A stretch of DNA of 64,000 nt, from assembly GCA_024405635.1 (NCBI GenBank), contig JAKSOL010000002.1:153458-217457 (forward strand). Reading direction: 5' to 3'. This DNA is from Salinivirgaceae bacterium (GTDB taxonomy: Bacteria; Bacteroidota; Bacteroidia; Bacteroidales; SZUA-534). Below the pieces are notes generated by a model. That model was given only the letters and a program-made list of their open reading frames with translations. It was not told the DNA's origin and searched no databases. Shown here piece after piece: positions 36,358 through 44,821 of this stretch; within the stretch, counting starts at the first letter, position 1; every line of letters begins with the position of its first letter. Made by a program: the position numbers and the translations under genes.

Positions 36358-36933
36358 ATGGAAAATTCAGATTTCCTAGATTTTGTTTACAATTTCAGCG
36401 ACTCAATGGGCAAACGAAATGCCGAGTTGGTTTATAAAGGTGAGATATCGCACCAAGTAACCAAGGCGTTTACTTCGTTGACCGAAACAAGTATGTTGAT
36501 GGAGCAAGAACCTAATTCGGTGCAGAAAAAGGTTTTTCACGTTATTGTAGAGTTCTTGCAAAATATTAGCAAACACGCTGATAGCTTGGAAACTGGAGAA
36601 GACCGCCGTGAGGGTAGCGGAGTGTTCTTGCTTTGCAAAGACGAGGAAAATTATACCATAACAACAGGTAATGTGATGATGATTCACAAGAAAGACGCAA
36701 TAGCATCAATTCTTGAGAAAATCAACTCATTGGACCGAGAAGGGTTGAAAGCCTTGTATAAGCAGCAGATTAAGGACGGCCGTTTGAGCGAAAAAGGTGG
36801 CGCAGGCTTAGGCTTTATTGATATAGCAAAGAAAACAGGTAATAAACTTAATTATTCGTTTGTCCAATTGAATGACGAGTATACATTTTTTATTATATCA
36901 TCAACAATTTCGAGAACTCAATTATCAGATTAA
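36358..36933 (+). CDS. siaB: SiaB family protein kinase (DUF6272)
   Basis: 191 residues with a GHKL-type ATP-binding fold. The N-box is VEFLQNISKHA (Glu65, Asn69) and the G-box GGAGLGFIDIAKKTG (147-161), with YTITTGN between. The family phosphorylates SiaC in the P. aeruginosa SiaABC(D) switch. It has no membrane segment and is cytosolic. It sits 19 nt after the SpoIIE phosphatase and 22 nt before siaC, the same functional order as in Pseudomonas, but without the diguanylate cyclase siaD. Confidence 0.88.
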   Translation: MENSDFLDFVYNFSDSMGKRNAELVYKGEISHQVTKAFTSLTETSMLMEQEPNSVQKKVFHVIVEFLQNISKHADSLETGEDRREGSGVFLLCKDEENYTITTGNVMMIHKKDAIASILEKINSLDREGLKALYKQQIKDGRLSEKGGAGLGFIDIAKKTGNKLNYSFVQLNDEYTFFIISSTISRTQLSD

Positions 36934-36955
36934 CACTTAATAAATTATATAAATT

Positions 36956-37339
36956 ATGGAAGTAATTAAAATAGTTGGAACCGACGATACTCCAAGTGTA
37001 ACACTAGACGTTGCAAACGAAATTTTTGAAATTTCAGGACGTTCACTTCCTGAGGACGTTGCAATGTTTTATAAACCTATTTTGGATTGGTTGGACCGTT
37101 ATGCTGATGAGGCAACAGGTAGCACTGTGTTTAACTTCAAATTGGTTTACTTCAATACTGCATCTTCAAAAATGATTCTTGATATCCTTTTGAAATTAGA
37201 GGAAATACATGAGTCGGGAAAAGAAGTGCTCATTAAATGGTATTATCCTGATGACGACGAAGACATGGAAGAGGCAGGTGAAGAATACTCTGACATTGTT
37301 GATGTGCCATTTGAGCAAATTAGCTATTCATTGGATTAA
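36956..37339 (+). CDS. siaC: SiaC family regulatory phosphoprotein (DUF1987)
   Basis: 127 residues. The family core FNFKLVYFNTASSKMILDIL is present, and the threonine of FNTASSK is residue 68, the same number as the phosphorylated Thr68 reported for Pseudomonas SiaC. The N-terminal TPSVTLDVANEIFEISGRSLPED is also typical. An acidic tail segment (DDDEDMEEAGEEYSD, about 99-113) is longer than I expect. It should be the switch protein: phosphorylated by SiaB, dephosphorylated by the SpoIIE protein, and in its free form binding an effector. The next gene's transporter is the candidate effector here (inference). Confidence 0.9.
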   Translation: MEVIKIVGTDDTPSVTLDVANEIFEISGRSLPEDVAMFYKPILDWLDRYADEATGSTVFNFKLVYFNTASSKMILDILLKLEEIHESGKEVLIKWYYPDDDEDMEEAGEEYSDIVDVPFEQISYSLD

Positions 37340-37347
37340 TTTTTTTT

Positions 37348-37363
37348 CTATAGATATCTATAG
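37348..37363. repeat. 16-bp perfect palindrome between siaC and the ABC gene
   Basis: CTATAGATATCTATAG reads the same on both strands and lies in the 46-nt gap before the ABC gene. All-A/T-rich pairing makes a strong terminator unlikely, so a protein-binding operator or a weak processing hairpin is more likely. Confidence 0.5.
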
Positions 37364-37385
37364 TTCTATAAAGAAACACTTTTAG

Positions 37386-40300
37386 ATGAGTGAAGAGATC
37401 TTAAAGGCCTTAATGCAGCTCTTTGCGATTATTGCAAAGCAGGATGGTGGCGTAAAGGAAAGCGAGATAGACTTTGTAGAAAATTTCTTGACTTCTCAAT
37501 TGAGTTCAGACTTGGTTGAGGAGTTTTTGGCTTTATTCTACAAACACGCCCAAATTAGTGGCCGTGAGGATTTGCAAAAGGCAAAAGAAAACGAAGACGT
37601 TAAGTTAACTTCGGTAACCGACTCGGTTCGTATTCTTGGTATATGCAAAAAGATTAACAAGACACTGACCCAACAACAAAAGGTTGTTACGTTGGTGCGT
37701 TTGTTTGAGTTGGTTGCAGCTGACCGCCAATTTACAGAGCAGCGTATGGCCATTATCAATACAGTGGCCGAAGTATTTAATGTTTCGTCAGAGGAATTTT
37801 CAAATACTGAAACGTTTGTTGTTAAAGAATCGGTTGATGGTCTTGATGTCGCAAGCATGTTGATTATCAACGATAAACCTCTTGAATTAACAGCTGCTAA
37901 GCATATCCAAATTGAAGATCTTGACCAAGAATTGGTAATACTCCAAATAAAGAGTGTTGACCTTTACTTCTTGAAGTATATGGGTAGCCATGAGCTTTTG
38001 CTTAATGGTCTGCCAATCAAAGGAAATAAAATTTACTTGTTTGCTAATGGTAGTGCAATTCGCTTCCCTAAAGGTAAACCAGTATATTATAGCGACGTTG
38101 TTTCAAAATACTTGGCCGATGTAACTTCTGCCAAAATCACTTACAACGTTAATGATCTTGAGTATAAATTCCCAAATGGCGCAATAGGTTTGCGTAACAT
38201 CAACTTGTCGGAGGAGCAAGGCAAGTTAGTTGGAATTATGGGCGCTAGTGGTGCAGGAAAAACAACATTGTTAAATGTACTTACTGGCAACGAACGCCCA
38301 TCGCAAGGAAATGTTCTTATAAACGGCATTGACCTTCATAATGAGAAGGAAAAAATGGAAGGTGTTATTGGATATATTCCACAAGACGACCTTTTGATAG
38401 AGGAACTGACAGTGTATCAGAACCTTTATTTCAATGCTAAATTGTGCTTCAAAAATATGAGCGATGAGGAAATTCAGGAGCGAGTTGATAAAACATTGCT
38501 AAACTTGGGTTTGCTTGATCGTAAGGATTTGAAAGTAGGTTCGCCTCTACATAAAACCATTAGTGGTGGTCAGCGCAAGCGTTTGAATATCGCGCTTGAA
38601 TTGATAAGGGAACCCCCTGTATTGTTTGTTGATGAGCCTACATCTGGTTTGTCGTCGCGCGACTCGGAAAACGTAATGGACTTGTTACGTGAGTTGTCGT
38701 TGAAGGGAAAATTGATATTTGTTGTTATTCACCAACCATCGTCAGAAATCTACAAGATGTTTGACAAAATGGTGATACTTGATACTGGCGGTTATCTTAT
38801 TTATTATGGAAACCCAGTTGATGCAGTTACCTATTTCAAAAAGATTGATGGACAATTGAATTCAGACCAAGGTGAGTGCCCAACTTGTGGTAATGTTAAC
38901 CCGGAATTGATATTTAACATTATTGATGCTCAGGTGGTTGACGAGTTTGGTAGATATACTAACAAACGTAAAGTAACACCAGTTGAGTGGGAGGATAAAT
39001 TTGCAGAGGTTAACAAAAATGTGAAATTGCCCGACCAAAAGGAAACTCCACCTAAATCTTTGGATATTCCAAAATGGATAGATCAGGTAAAGATTTATTT
39101 CCGTCGCGATTTCTTGGCAAAGATTAGTAATAGGCAATATATTTTGATGAACATATTGGAGGCTCCAATTTTGGGACTTATCCTTTCATTTTTGATTCGC
39201 TATATTGCTGATCCTAATTCTAATGTGTATATCTTCCGCGAAAACGCAAATATTCCAATTTACGTTTTCATGAGTATGATTGTGGCAATGTTTTTAGGAT
39301 TGATGGTGAGTGGTGAGGAAATTTTTAAAGACCAAAAGATTTTGAACCGCGAAAAGTTTTTGAACTTGAGCCGATCGTCTTATTTGGTTGCAAAAATCGC
39401 CATACTATTCATTATTTCGGCCATTCAGTCAATTTTGTTTGTGCTTGTAGCCAACTCAATATTGGGAGTTAGAGGAATGTGGTTCGAATATTGGTGGGCA
39501 TTGTTCACCATTGCAACCTTCTCAAATATGACAGGCTTAATTCTGTCGTCAACATTTAACTCTGCCGTTACCATTTACATTATGATTCCATTGGTAATGA
39601 TTCCACAAATGGCGTTGGGTGGTGCAATGTTCAGTTTTAATAAATTGAACCGAGCAATTGGTAGTGTTAATGGAGTTCCTCCAATTTGTGAGTTTATTGC
39701 AACTCGTTGGGTTTACGAAGGAATGATTGTACGTCAATATAAGGATAATAAGTTTGAGCGTTATTTCTATGAATATGAAAGACAGGTTAGCGTTGGAGAC
39801 TTTAAAACTACGTTCTATCTTCCAGAATTGAGTGAACGAGTTGATCGTTGTGCTTTTGCTTGTGGTTCGGTTATGACCGATGCAGATGCAAATACCTATA
39901 AATGGGAATTGGCTACATTGAAAAATGAGCTTGGAAAAGAAAAGACTCGTGTTCCTGATAGTTTGTTAAACTATTCGTTTGAATATCTTGAAGATCTTAC
40001 TATTGAGAAGTTTACTCCAGAAGTTGGAGCATATACTCGTGAGTATATTGAGTTGCTAAAACAGTATTATAAAAAAATGGCCGACGACGCTACTCTTCGT
40101 ATAGAAACTATAAAGAATTATTGGGAAAGTAAAAGTCCTGGCCAGTTCCAAAGACTACGTCAAGCGTATCTGAATGAAGCTATACAAGATATTGTACTTA
40201 ATAAAATTGAAGCAAATAAAGTTTTGTCGTACAAAGATAGGCTAATACAACAAGTTGATCCAATATATGAAACACCATGGGTAAATAATATCTTTGATTA

Positions 40301-40493
40301 CAGAGCACAGTTCTTCTCTCCAACCAAATATTTCTTAGGCCACGAATTTGATACCTTTTGGTTTAATATGTGGGTGGTATGGTTAATGACAATCGCATTT
40401 TATTTTGTGTTGTATTACGATGGTTTGAAGAAACTTATGAATGTTTCAATAGGAGATTTTGTCAAGAAATTGACGAAAAAATTTCAAAAATGA
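37386..40493 (+). CDS. ABCG-type transporter with TerB-like and FHA-like N-terminal domains
   Basis: 1035 residues. About 1-150 form a TerB-like helical domain (LFAIIAKQDGGVKESEIDFVENFL). About 155-250 are a beta-rich FHA-like domain (LLLNGLPIKGNKIYLFANGSAIRF). The ABC ATPase follows: Walker A GASGAGKTT near 286, signature ISGGQRKRLN near 391, Walker B VLFVDEPTSG near 411, and HQPSSE. A CPTCG motif lies near 499. The ABC-2 membrane domain starts near 565 with about six helices and a large extracytoplasmic insert (about 775-980) before the last helix. Gene order suggests it is regulated by the phospho-switch just upstream; FHA domains read phosphothreonine. The cargo is unknown. Confidence 0.88.
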   Translation: MSEEILKALMQLFAIIAKQDGGVKESEIDFVENFLTSQLSSDLVEEFLALFYKHAQISGREDLQKAKENEDVKLTSVTDSVRILGICKKINKTLTQQQKVVTLVRLFELVAADRQFTEQRMAIINTVAEVFNVSSEEFSNTETFVVKESVDGLDVASMLIINDKPLELTAAKHIQIEDLDQELVILQIKSVDLYFLKYMGSHELLLNGLPIKGNKIYLFANGSAIRFPKGKPVYYSDVVSKYLADVTSAKITYNVNDLEYKFPNGAIGLRNINLSEEQGKLVGIMGASGAGKTTLLNVLTGNERPSQGNVLINGIDLHNEKEKMEGVIGYIPQDDLLIEELTVYQNLYFNAKLCFKNMSDEEIQERVDKTLLNLGLLDRKDLKVGSPLHKTISGGQRKRLNIALELIREPPVLFVDEPTSGLSSRDSENVMDLLRELSLKGKLIFVVIHQPSSEIYKMFDKMVILDTGGYLIYYGNPVDAVTYFKKIDGQLNSDQGECPTCGNVNPELIFNIIDAQVVDEFGRYTNKRKVTPVEWEDKFAEVNKNVKLPDQKETPPKSLDIPKWIDQVKIYFRRDFLAKISNRQYILMNILEAPILGLILSFLIRYIADPNSNVYIFRENANIPIYVFMSMIVAMFLGLMVSGEEIFKDQKILNREKFLNLSRSSYLVAKIAILFIISAIQSILFVLVANSILGVRGMWFEYWWALFTIATFSNMTGLILSSTFNSAVTIYIMIPLVMIPQMALGGAMFSFNKLNRAIGSVNGVPPICEFIATRWVYEGMIVRQYKDNKFERYFYEYERQVSVGDFKTTFYLPELSERVDRCAFACGSVMTDADANTYKWELATLKNELGKEKTRVPDSLLNYSFEYLEDLTIEKFTPEVGAYTREYIELLKQYYKKMADDATLRIETIKNYWESKSPGQFQRLRQAYLNEAIQDIVLNKIEANKVLSYKDRLIQQVDPIYETPWVNNIFDYRAQFFSPTKYFLGHEFDTFWFNMWVVWLMTIAFYFVLYYDGLKKLMNVSIGDFVKKLTKKFQK

Positions 40494-40543
40494 TAAAACA
40501 AAAAAATAATAGATAATTTTACAACCCTAAACGTAAGATTGAT

Positions 40544-41467
40544 ATGAACAGAAAGTTCCAATTTCTTTTTGGCACTCTATTAGCAGGCTCATTGTTATTG
40601 GTGGGTTGCCAAGGTGATGGTAATAAATCGAGTAAGTCAGACGATTTTTCTATACCGGATTCAATTTTTGACAACAAGCCTTTGATGATTTCAAAGGATG
40701 CAATGAATGATATTATTGAAAATCTTTCATCGCCAATTGAAATGGCTGCGTTATTAAAATCAGCAGGTGTGCCATTTCAACAAAAATATTTGGCTCCAAC
40801 TAACCGAGTTGACGGATTGACAACCAACTTTGAGCAAGCTTTAAATCTTGGTGTTTATGGTTGCGATCTTGGATACTTGAACATGTATGAAAAAACAGGT
40901 TCAATTATCAATAGCATGACAGCAATTAAAAATCTTGCAAATGCGTTGCGTATTGGCCAGTTCTTTGATTTTAATACAATTAAACGTTTGGCAACCAACA
41001 ATGAAAATATTGACTCGTTGATGTATATTTCGGTTTCGGCGTTCAATAATATGGACGAATATCTTCGCGAGAACAATCGTAGCAATATCAGTGCATTGCT
41101 TATGACAGGTATGTGGCTTGAAGGTATGTACCTTGCAGGTCAAGTTGCTAAAGAGTCGCCAAATGCTAGCGATATAATTGAACGTATTGGAGACCAAAAA
41201 CTAGTGCTTAACGACCTTATTTTGGTGCTTAAGAATTATAAATCAGACCCAAGTTTTGCCAAACTAATTAAAGAGATTGAGTTAATTAAAAAGGAGTATG
41301 AGAACGTGAGGATTACTTATGAAATGGGTGAACCTGAGGCAAAAGAGATTGACGGAATGCTTGTTATTATTCAAACAGACAAACAGAATGTTGAAATTTC
41401 AAATGAAACCTTGGGCAAAATTATTTCAGCAATTGAAAATGCTCGTTCGATGATTATCAATTTGTAG
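40544..41467 (+). CDS. Lipoprotein, paralogue of the one at 17806
   Basis: 307 residues with lipobox LVGC in LLLVGCQGDG. The helical mature part aligns with 17806-18645: SPIEMAALLKSAGV, FEQALNLGVYGCDLGYL, IKNLANALRI, TGMWLEGMYLAGQV, GDQKLVLNDL and I..IKKEY. No named family is recognised. It is 50 nt after the transporter and 12 nt before a secreted protein. Being at the end of the operon, it is likely an envelope output or accessory of the transporter. The double occurrence of the pair argues for a conserved two-gene module. Confidence 0.78.
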   Translation: MNRKFQFLFGTLLAGSLLLVGCQGDGNKSSKSDDFSIPDSIFDNKPLMISKDAMNDIIENLSSPIEMAALLKSAGVPFQQKYLAPTNRVDGLTTNFEQALNLGVYGCDLGYLNMYEKTGSIINSMTAIKNLANALRIGQFFDFNTIKRLATNNENIDSLMYISVSAFNNMDEYLRENNRSNISALLMTGMWLEGMYLAGQVAKESPNASDIIERIGDQKLVLNDLILVLKNYKSDPSFAKLIKEIELIKKEYENVRITYEMGEPEAKEIDGMLVIIQTDKQNVEISNETLGKIISAIENARSMIINL

Positions 41468-41479
41468 AAATACTGACAT

Positions 41480-41914
41480 ATGAAAAGATTATCAATCTAC
41501 ATATTACTTTCTTTATTTTTGGTTGTATTTGCGACAAGCAAAACTAGTGCTCAAGACAACGAATTGGTTAATGTTTGTGCTTTGGGTATTGGTAACGCAA
41601 CATATCTAAAGGACTTTAAGGTTAAATTGCCAGCAAGTGCTGCAGCGGCACCGTCTACCAAATTCAATGTAATTTTGAATAAAGGTACTATGTACAAAAT
41701 TACTGTATGTAATGCCGAAGGATATGAAGGTAAGGCTGTTGTGAGTCTTTTGGAAGGCCCCAAAGCTCTTGGTTCTAATCTAAATGCTGATGGTTCGTTT
41801 CAACCTGCAATTGGTTTTATGTGCCAAAAAACAGGTATGTATAACATTGTAGTGTCGTTTAAAGGTGGAAAAGAAGGTGCGGCTGTTGCAATTTTGTCGT
41901 ACGTTAACAAATAA
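41480..41914 (+). CDS. Small secreted protein, partner of the 40544 lipoprotein
   Basis: 144 residues with a signal peptide ending KTSAQ (about 1-24). The mature part is short beta strands: FKVKLPASAA, KFNVILNKGTMYKITVCNAEG, KAVVSLLEGP, GFMCQKTGMYNIVVSFKGG, AAVAIL. It resembles small periplasmic/outer beta-sandwich proteins and the product of 18650-19222, though similarity is weak. It is the last gene of the cheR-sia run, with a terminator 26 nt later. Confidence 0.68.
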   Translation: MKRLSIYILLSLFLVVFATSKTSAQDNELVNVCALGIGNATYLKDFKVKLPASAAAAPSTKFNVILNKGTMYKITVCNAEGYEGKAVVSLLEGPKALGSNLNADGSFQPAIGFMCQKTGMYNIVVSFKGGKEGAAVAILSYVNK

Positions 41915-41939
41915 GCTATCAAACACTATTTAATATATG

Positions 41940-41972
41940 AAAGAGAACTATTATAGTTCTCTTTCGTTTTTT
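41940..41972 (+). terminator. Terminator of the cheR-sia operon
   Basis: AAAGAGAACTA (41940-41950), loop TTA, TAGTTCTCTTT (41954-41964), then CGTTTTTT. An 11-bp perfect stem with a T tract, and the first clear terminator after 30680. Confidence 0.9.
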
Positions 41973-42042
41973 ATAGGCGTATGCTATTTTTTAAATAGTT
42001 AGTGCTAAATGTTAAATCACCTTAGATAAATAGTTTTATAAT

Positions 42043-42624
42043 ATGTTTATTCCCGACGAAAAAACTTTAACACTATTTCGTGATTATTGCACTTTGAATG
42101 AGGAGTTTGATGGGAAATCGATTTCTAATGCAATGATGTATGCGTATCAATGCCATGCTAATACATTGCAGAGCTATGATGATAAACCTTACACATATCA
42201 CCTTAAAATGACCTATGATTATGGTTGTAAATTTGCTCATTTGCTAACTGCTACAGAATGTGAGTTAGCATTGTCGGCTTGTTGGTGTCATGATGTGATT
42301 GAAGATACTCGTCAATCGTATAATGACGTAACAAAGGCTTGTGGAGTGGAATTGTCTGAGGTTGTTTATGCTCTAACAAACGAAAAAGGGCGCACACGTG
42401 AAGAAAGAGCAAACGATCAATATTATTTGGGTATTAGACAAAATGAGGTGGCTACTTTTGTGAAGTTATGCGATAGATTAGCCAATGTAACTTATTCATG
42501 TGAAAATAATCAGCGAATAAAGTTGGCATATAGGAATGAATACGCACATTTTAAGCAATCAATATGGAATCTGCGTTTTGCAGAAATGTTTAGCGCTATT
42601 GAGCAAATTTTAGGTTTGAATTAA
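42043..42624 (+). CDS. HD-domain hydrolase of the RelA/SpoT (MESH1-like) type
   Basis: 193 residues, only the HD domain. His53 lies in PYTYHL and His83-Asp84 in CWCHDVIEDT. EVVYALTNEKGRTREER (about 106-122) matches the RSH 'ALTNE.KGR' region, and Asp144 lies in FVKLCDRLANVTYS. There is no synthetase, TGS or ACT domain, so it looks like a small alarmone hydrolase degrading (p)ppGpp. The PYxxHP motif is PYTYHL, so some drift is present. It starts 70 nt after the sia-operon terminator and is independent of it. Confidence 0.8.
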   Translation: MFIPDEKTLTLFRDYCTLNEEFDGKSISNAMMYAYQCHANTLQSYDDKPYTYHLKMTYDYGCKFAHLLTATECELALSACWCHDVIEDTRQSYNDVTKACGVELSEVVYALTNEKGRTREERANDQYYLGIRQNEVATFVKLCDRLANVTYSCENNQRIKLAYRNEYAHFKQSIWNLRFAEMFSAIEQILGLN

Positions 42625-42647
42625 CGTGTTGAAACGTAAAATTTAAT

Positions 42648-42926
42648 CTAATCGATGCTTGTGGTGAGGTTGAGTGCTCCAAGTTGTTGGTGCAAAGGTT
42701 TTAATTCGTCGAAGGAACCGGTTTTAATTGCACACTTGTCGTTAAAATGAGCAATGGTTGCGCATTGTTCGGCTTGAATGGGGTCGTGATGGCAAACTTT
42801 TATAAGGCAGTCAATAACGTACTCAAACGAGTTGATATCATCGTTGTAAAGTATTAAATGAGAGTTGTCGATAGTTTCAGTGTCGAAGCTAAAGTTAACT
42901 TTTGGTGCTTTTTTGGTTAAGGCCAT
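42648..42926 (-). CDS. clpS: ATP-dependent Clp protease adaptor ClpS
   Basis: 92 residues. LILYNDDINSFEYVIDCLIKVC carries the N-degron pocket motif (NDD..S/T..V), and QAEQCATIAHFNDKCAIKTGSFDELKP follows, with the His of the pocket region. ClpS delivers N-end-rule substrates to ClpA/ClpC. The gene is convergent with the HD hydrolase, stops 23 nt apart. A -7-like TAATTTTG lies on the minus strand at 42956-42949. Confidence 0.92.
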   Translation of the reverse strand: MALTKKAPKVNFSFDTETIDNSHLILYNDDINSFEYVIDCLIKVCHHDPIQAEQCATIAHFNDKCAIKTGSFDELKPLHQQLGALNLTTSID

Positions 42927-43179
42927 CTCAATAAAAATTTTTCAATTGCAAAATTAGAAAAAAAACATTGTTGGTTTTTGCTGTTATAATAAAGTTAGGT
43001 TTATCAAAAAGATATTGATAAAACGCTTAAAGAAATACAGCCAAGTGAGTGTTGATATTAACCGTTATGAACGCATATTTTTTAAGGATATTAAGTTCAA
43101 ATTGATACTTTTGCAAATTGCTGAAAAATGTGTGCATGTGCACATTTCGATTGGAAAATCAAGGTAAACGAAAGAAGAT

Positions 43180-43584
43180 ATGAAACGTTTGTTGGTTGTT
43201 TTTTTCTGTTTGATGGCATTAGTACTTAATGCCCAAGACAAAGAACAATGGATTAAATTAAATGGAGCGCCATTGCAAGTAAATGAAAAAGTTCATGATT
43301 TTGGAACATTGACTGAGGGAGACAAAACGGTATTTGAGTTCCAAATTTTGAATGATAGTGCTGCACACTTTGTAATTACAAGTGTATCAACATCATGTGG
43401 TTGTACTACATCTAGTTACTCGCAACGCCCAGTAAAACAAGGTAAAACGGCAACAATAAAAGTTGGATACGACTCGTCGCGCATAGGAGTGTTTACCAAA
43501 ATGGTGTATGTGTATAGCAACTTCTGCAACGAGCCAATTGTGTTTGAGATAAAAGGAAAAATAAATAAGAAAGGCGAAGAGTAA
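43180..43584 (+). CDS. DUF1573 domain exported protein
   Basis: 134 residues with a signal peptide ending VLNAQ. The DUF1573 core follows: HDFGTLTEGDKTVFEFQILNDS, then TSVSTSCGCTTSSYS and KVGYDSSRIGVFTKMVYVYSN. The fold is Ig/ASH-like and abundant in Bacteroidota envelopes, with no assigned activity. A -7-like TACTTTTG lies at 43106-43113. It is 28 nt before an aminotransferase gene and may share its transcript. Confidence 0.9.
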   Translation: MKRLLVVFFCLMALVLNAQDKEQWIKLNGAPLQVNEKVHDFGTLTEGDKTVFEFQILNDSAAHFVITSVSTSCGCTTSSYSQRPVKQGKTATIKVGYDSSRIGVFTKMVYVYSNFCNEPIVFEIKGKINKKGEE

Positions 43585-43612
43585 TTTAGCCTAATAATTA
43601 AGAATTAGAAAA

Positions 43613-44812
43613 ATGCCAAAGATTTCGGAACGCGGAATTGAAATGCCATCGTCGCCAATTAGAAAACTGGTGCCATTGGCAAACGCTGCAAAACAACGCG
43701 GAACAAAGGTTTATCACCTTAATATCGGTCAGCCAGACTTGTTGACCCCACCAAATGCCATTGAGGCAATGAAGAATGTGGATCGTAAGATTTTGGAGTA
43801 TAGCCCAAGTGAGGGTATTTTAAGTCTGCGCCAAAAATTGGTTACCTATTATGCCAAATTCAACATTGATGTTGATGTTGATGATATAATTATAACCACA
43901 GGTGGTTCGGAGGCTGTGTTGTTCTCGTTTATGGCATGCCTTGATCCGGGCGATGAAATTATTGTTCCAGAGCCAGCTTATGCAAACTATATGGCATTTG
44001 CCATTTCTGCTGGAGCAGTAATAAAAACTATACCTTCAACTATTGATGAAGGATTTGCATTGCCTTCGGTTGAAAAATTCGAGGAGTTGATTACCCCTCG
44101 CACTAAAGGTATTTTGATTTGCAATCCTAACAATCCAACTGGTTATTTGTACACTCGTAAGGAGATGAATCAAATTCGCGATATGGTGAAAAAGTACGAT
44201 TTGTTCTTGTTCTCCGACGAGGTTTATCGCGAGTTTTGCTATACAGGAGCTCCATACATTTCGGCTTGCCACTTGGAAGATATTGAAGATCATGTTATTC
44301 TAATTGATTCTGTTTCAAAGCGATATAGCGAGTGCGGAATACGCGTTGGTGCTCTTATAACCAAAAACAAACAGGTGCGAGCAAATGTGATGAAATTCTG
44401 TCAAGCTCGCTTGAGCCCTCCTTTGATTGGTCAAATAATAGCAGAAGCTTCAATAGACACTCCAGAGGAATACTTGCTCGATATGTACGACGAATATGTT
44501 GAGCGTCGCAAGTATTTGATTGACGGCTTAAATAGAATACCCGGTTGTTACACACCGATTCCAATGGGTGCTTTCTACACAGTAGCAAAGTTGCCGGTTG
44601 ATGATTCGGATAAATTCTGCGAGTGGCTTTTGCGCGATTTTAGTTACGAGGGCCAAACTGTGATGCTTGCTCCAGCAAGTGGTTTTTATACAACTCCAGG
44701 TTTGGGTAAGAACGAGGTGCGTATTGCTTATGTGCTTAATAAAGAAGATTTGCACAAGGCAATAAGTGTGTTGGCTATTGCATTGGAACAGTATCCTGGA
44801 CGATCAATATAA
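43613..44812 (+). CDS. Class I/II pyridoxal-phosphate aminotransferase
   Basis: 399 residues. Family blocks are LNIGQPDLLTPP, TTGGSEAVLFSF, NPNNPTGYLYTR, FSDEVYREFCY and the Schiff-base lysine in DSVSKRYSECGIRVG. The C-terminal Arg region NEVRIAY is present. It resembles the aspartate/alanine aminotransferase AspC-type group; the amino donor cannot be fixed from sequence alone. It stands between the DUF1573 gene and the TerC gene with short gaps (28 and 9 nt). Confidence 0.92.
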   Translation: MPKISERGIEMPSSPIRKLVPLANAAKQRGTKVYHLNIGQPDLLTPPNAIEAMKNVDRKILEYSPSEGILSLRQKLVTYYAKFNIDVDVDDIIITTGGSEAVLFSFMACLDPGDEIIVPEPAYANYMAFAISAGAVIKTIPSTIDEGFALPSVEKFEELITPRTKGILICNPNNPTGYLYTRKEMNQIRDMVKKYDLFLFSDEVYREFCYTGAPYISACHLEDIEDHVILIDSVSKRYSECGIRVGALITKNKQVRANVMKFCQARLSPPLIGQIIAEASIDTPEEYLLDMYDEYVERRKYLIDGLNRIPGCYTPIPMGAFYTVAKLPVDDSDKFCEWLLRDFSYEGQTVMLAPASGFYTTPGLGKNEVRIAYVLNKEDLHKAISVLAIALEQYPGRSI

Positions 44813-44821
44813 TATTTGGTT

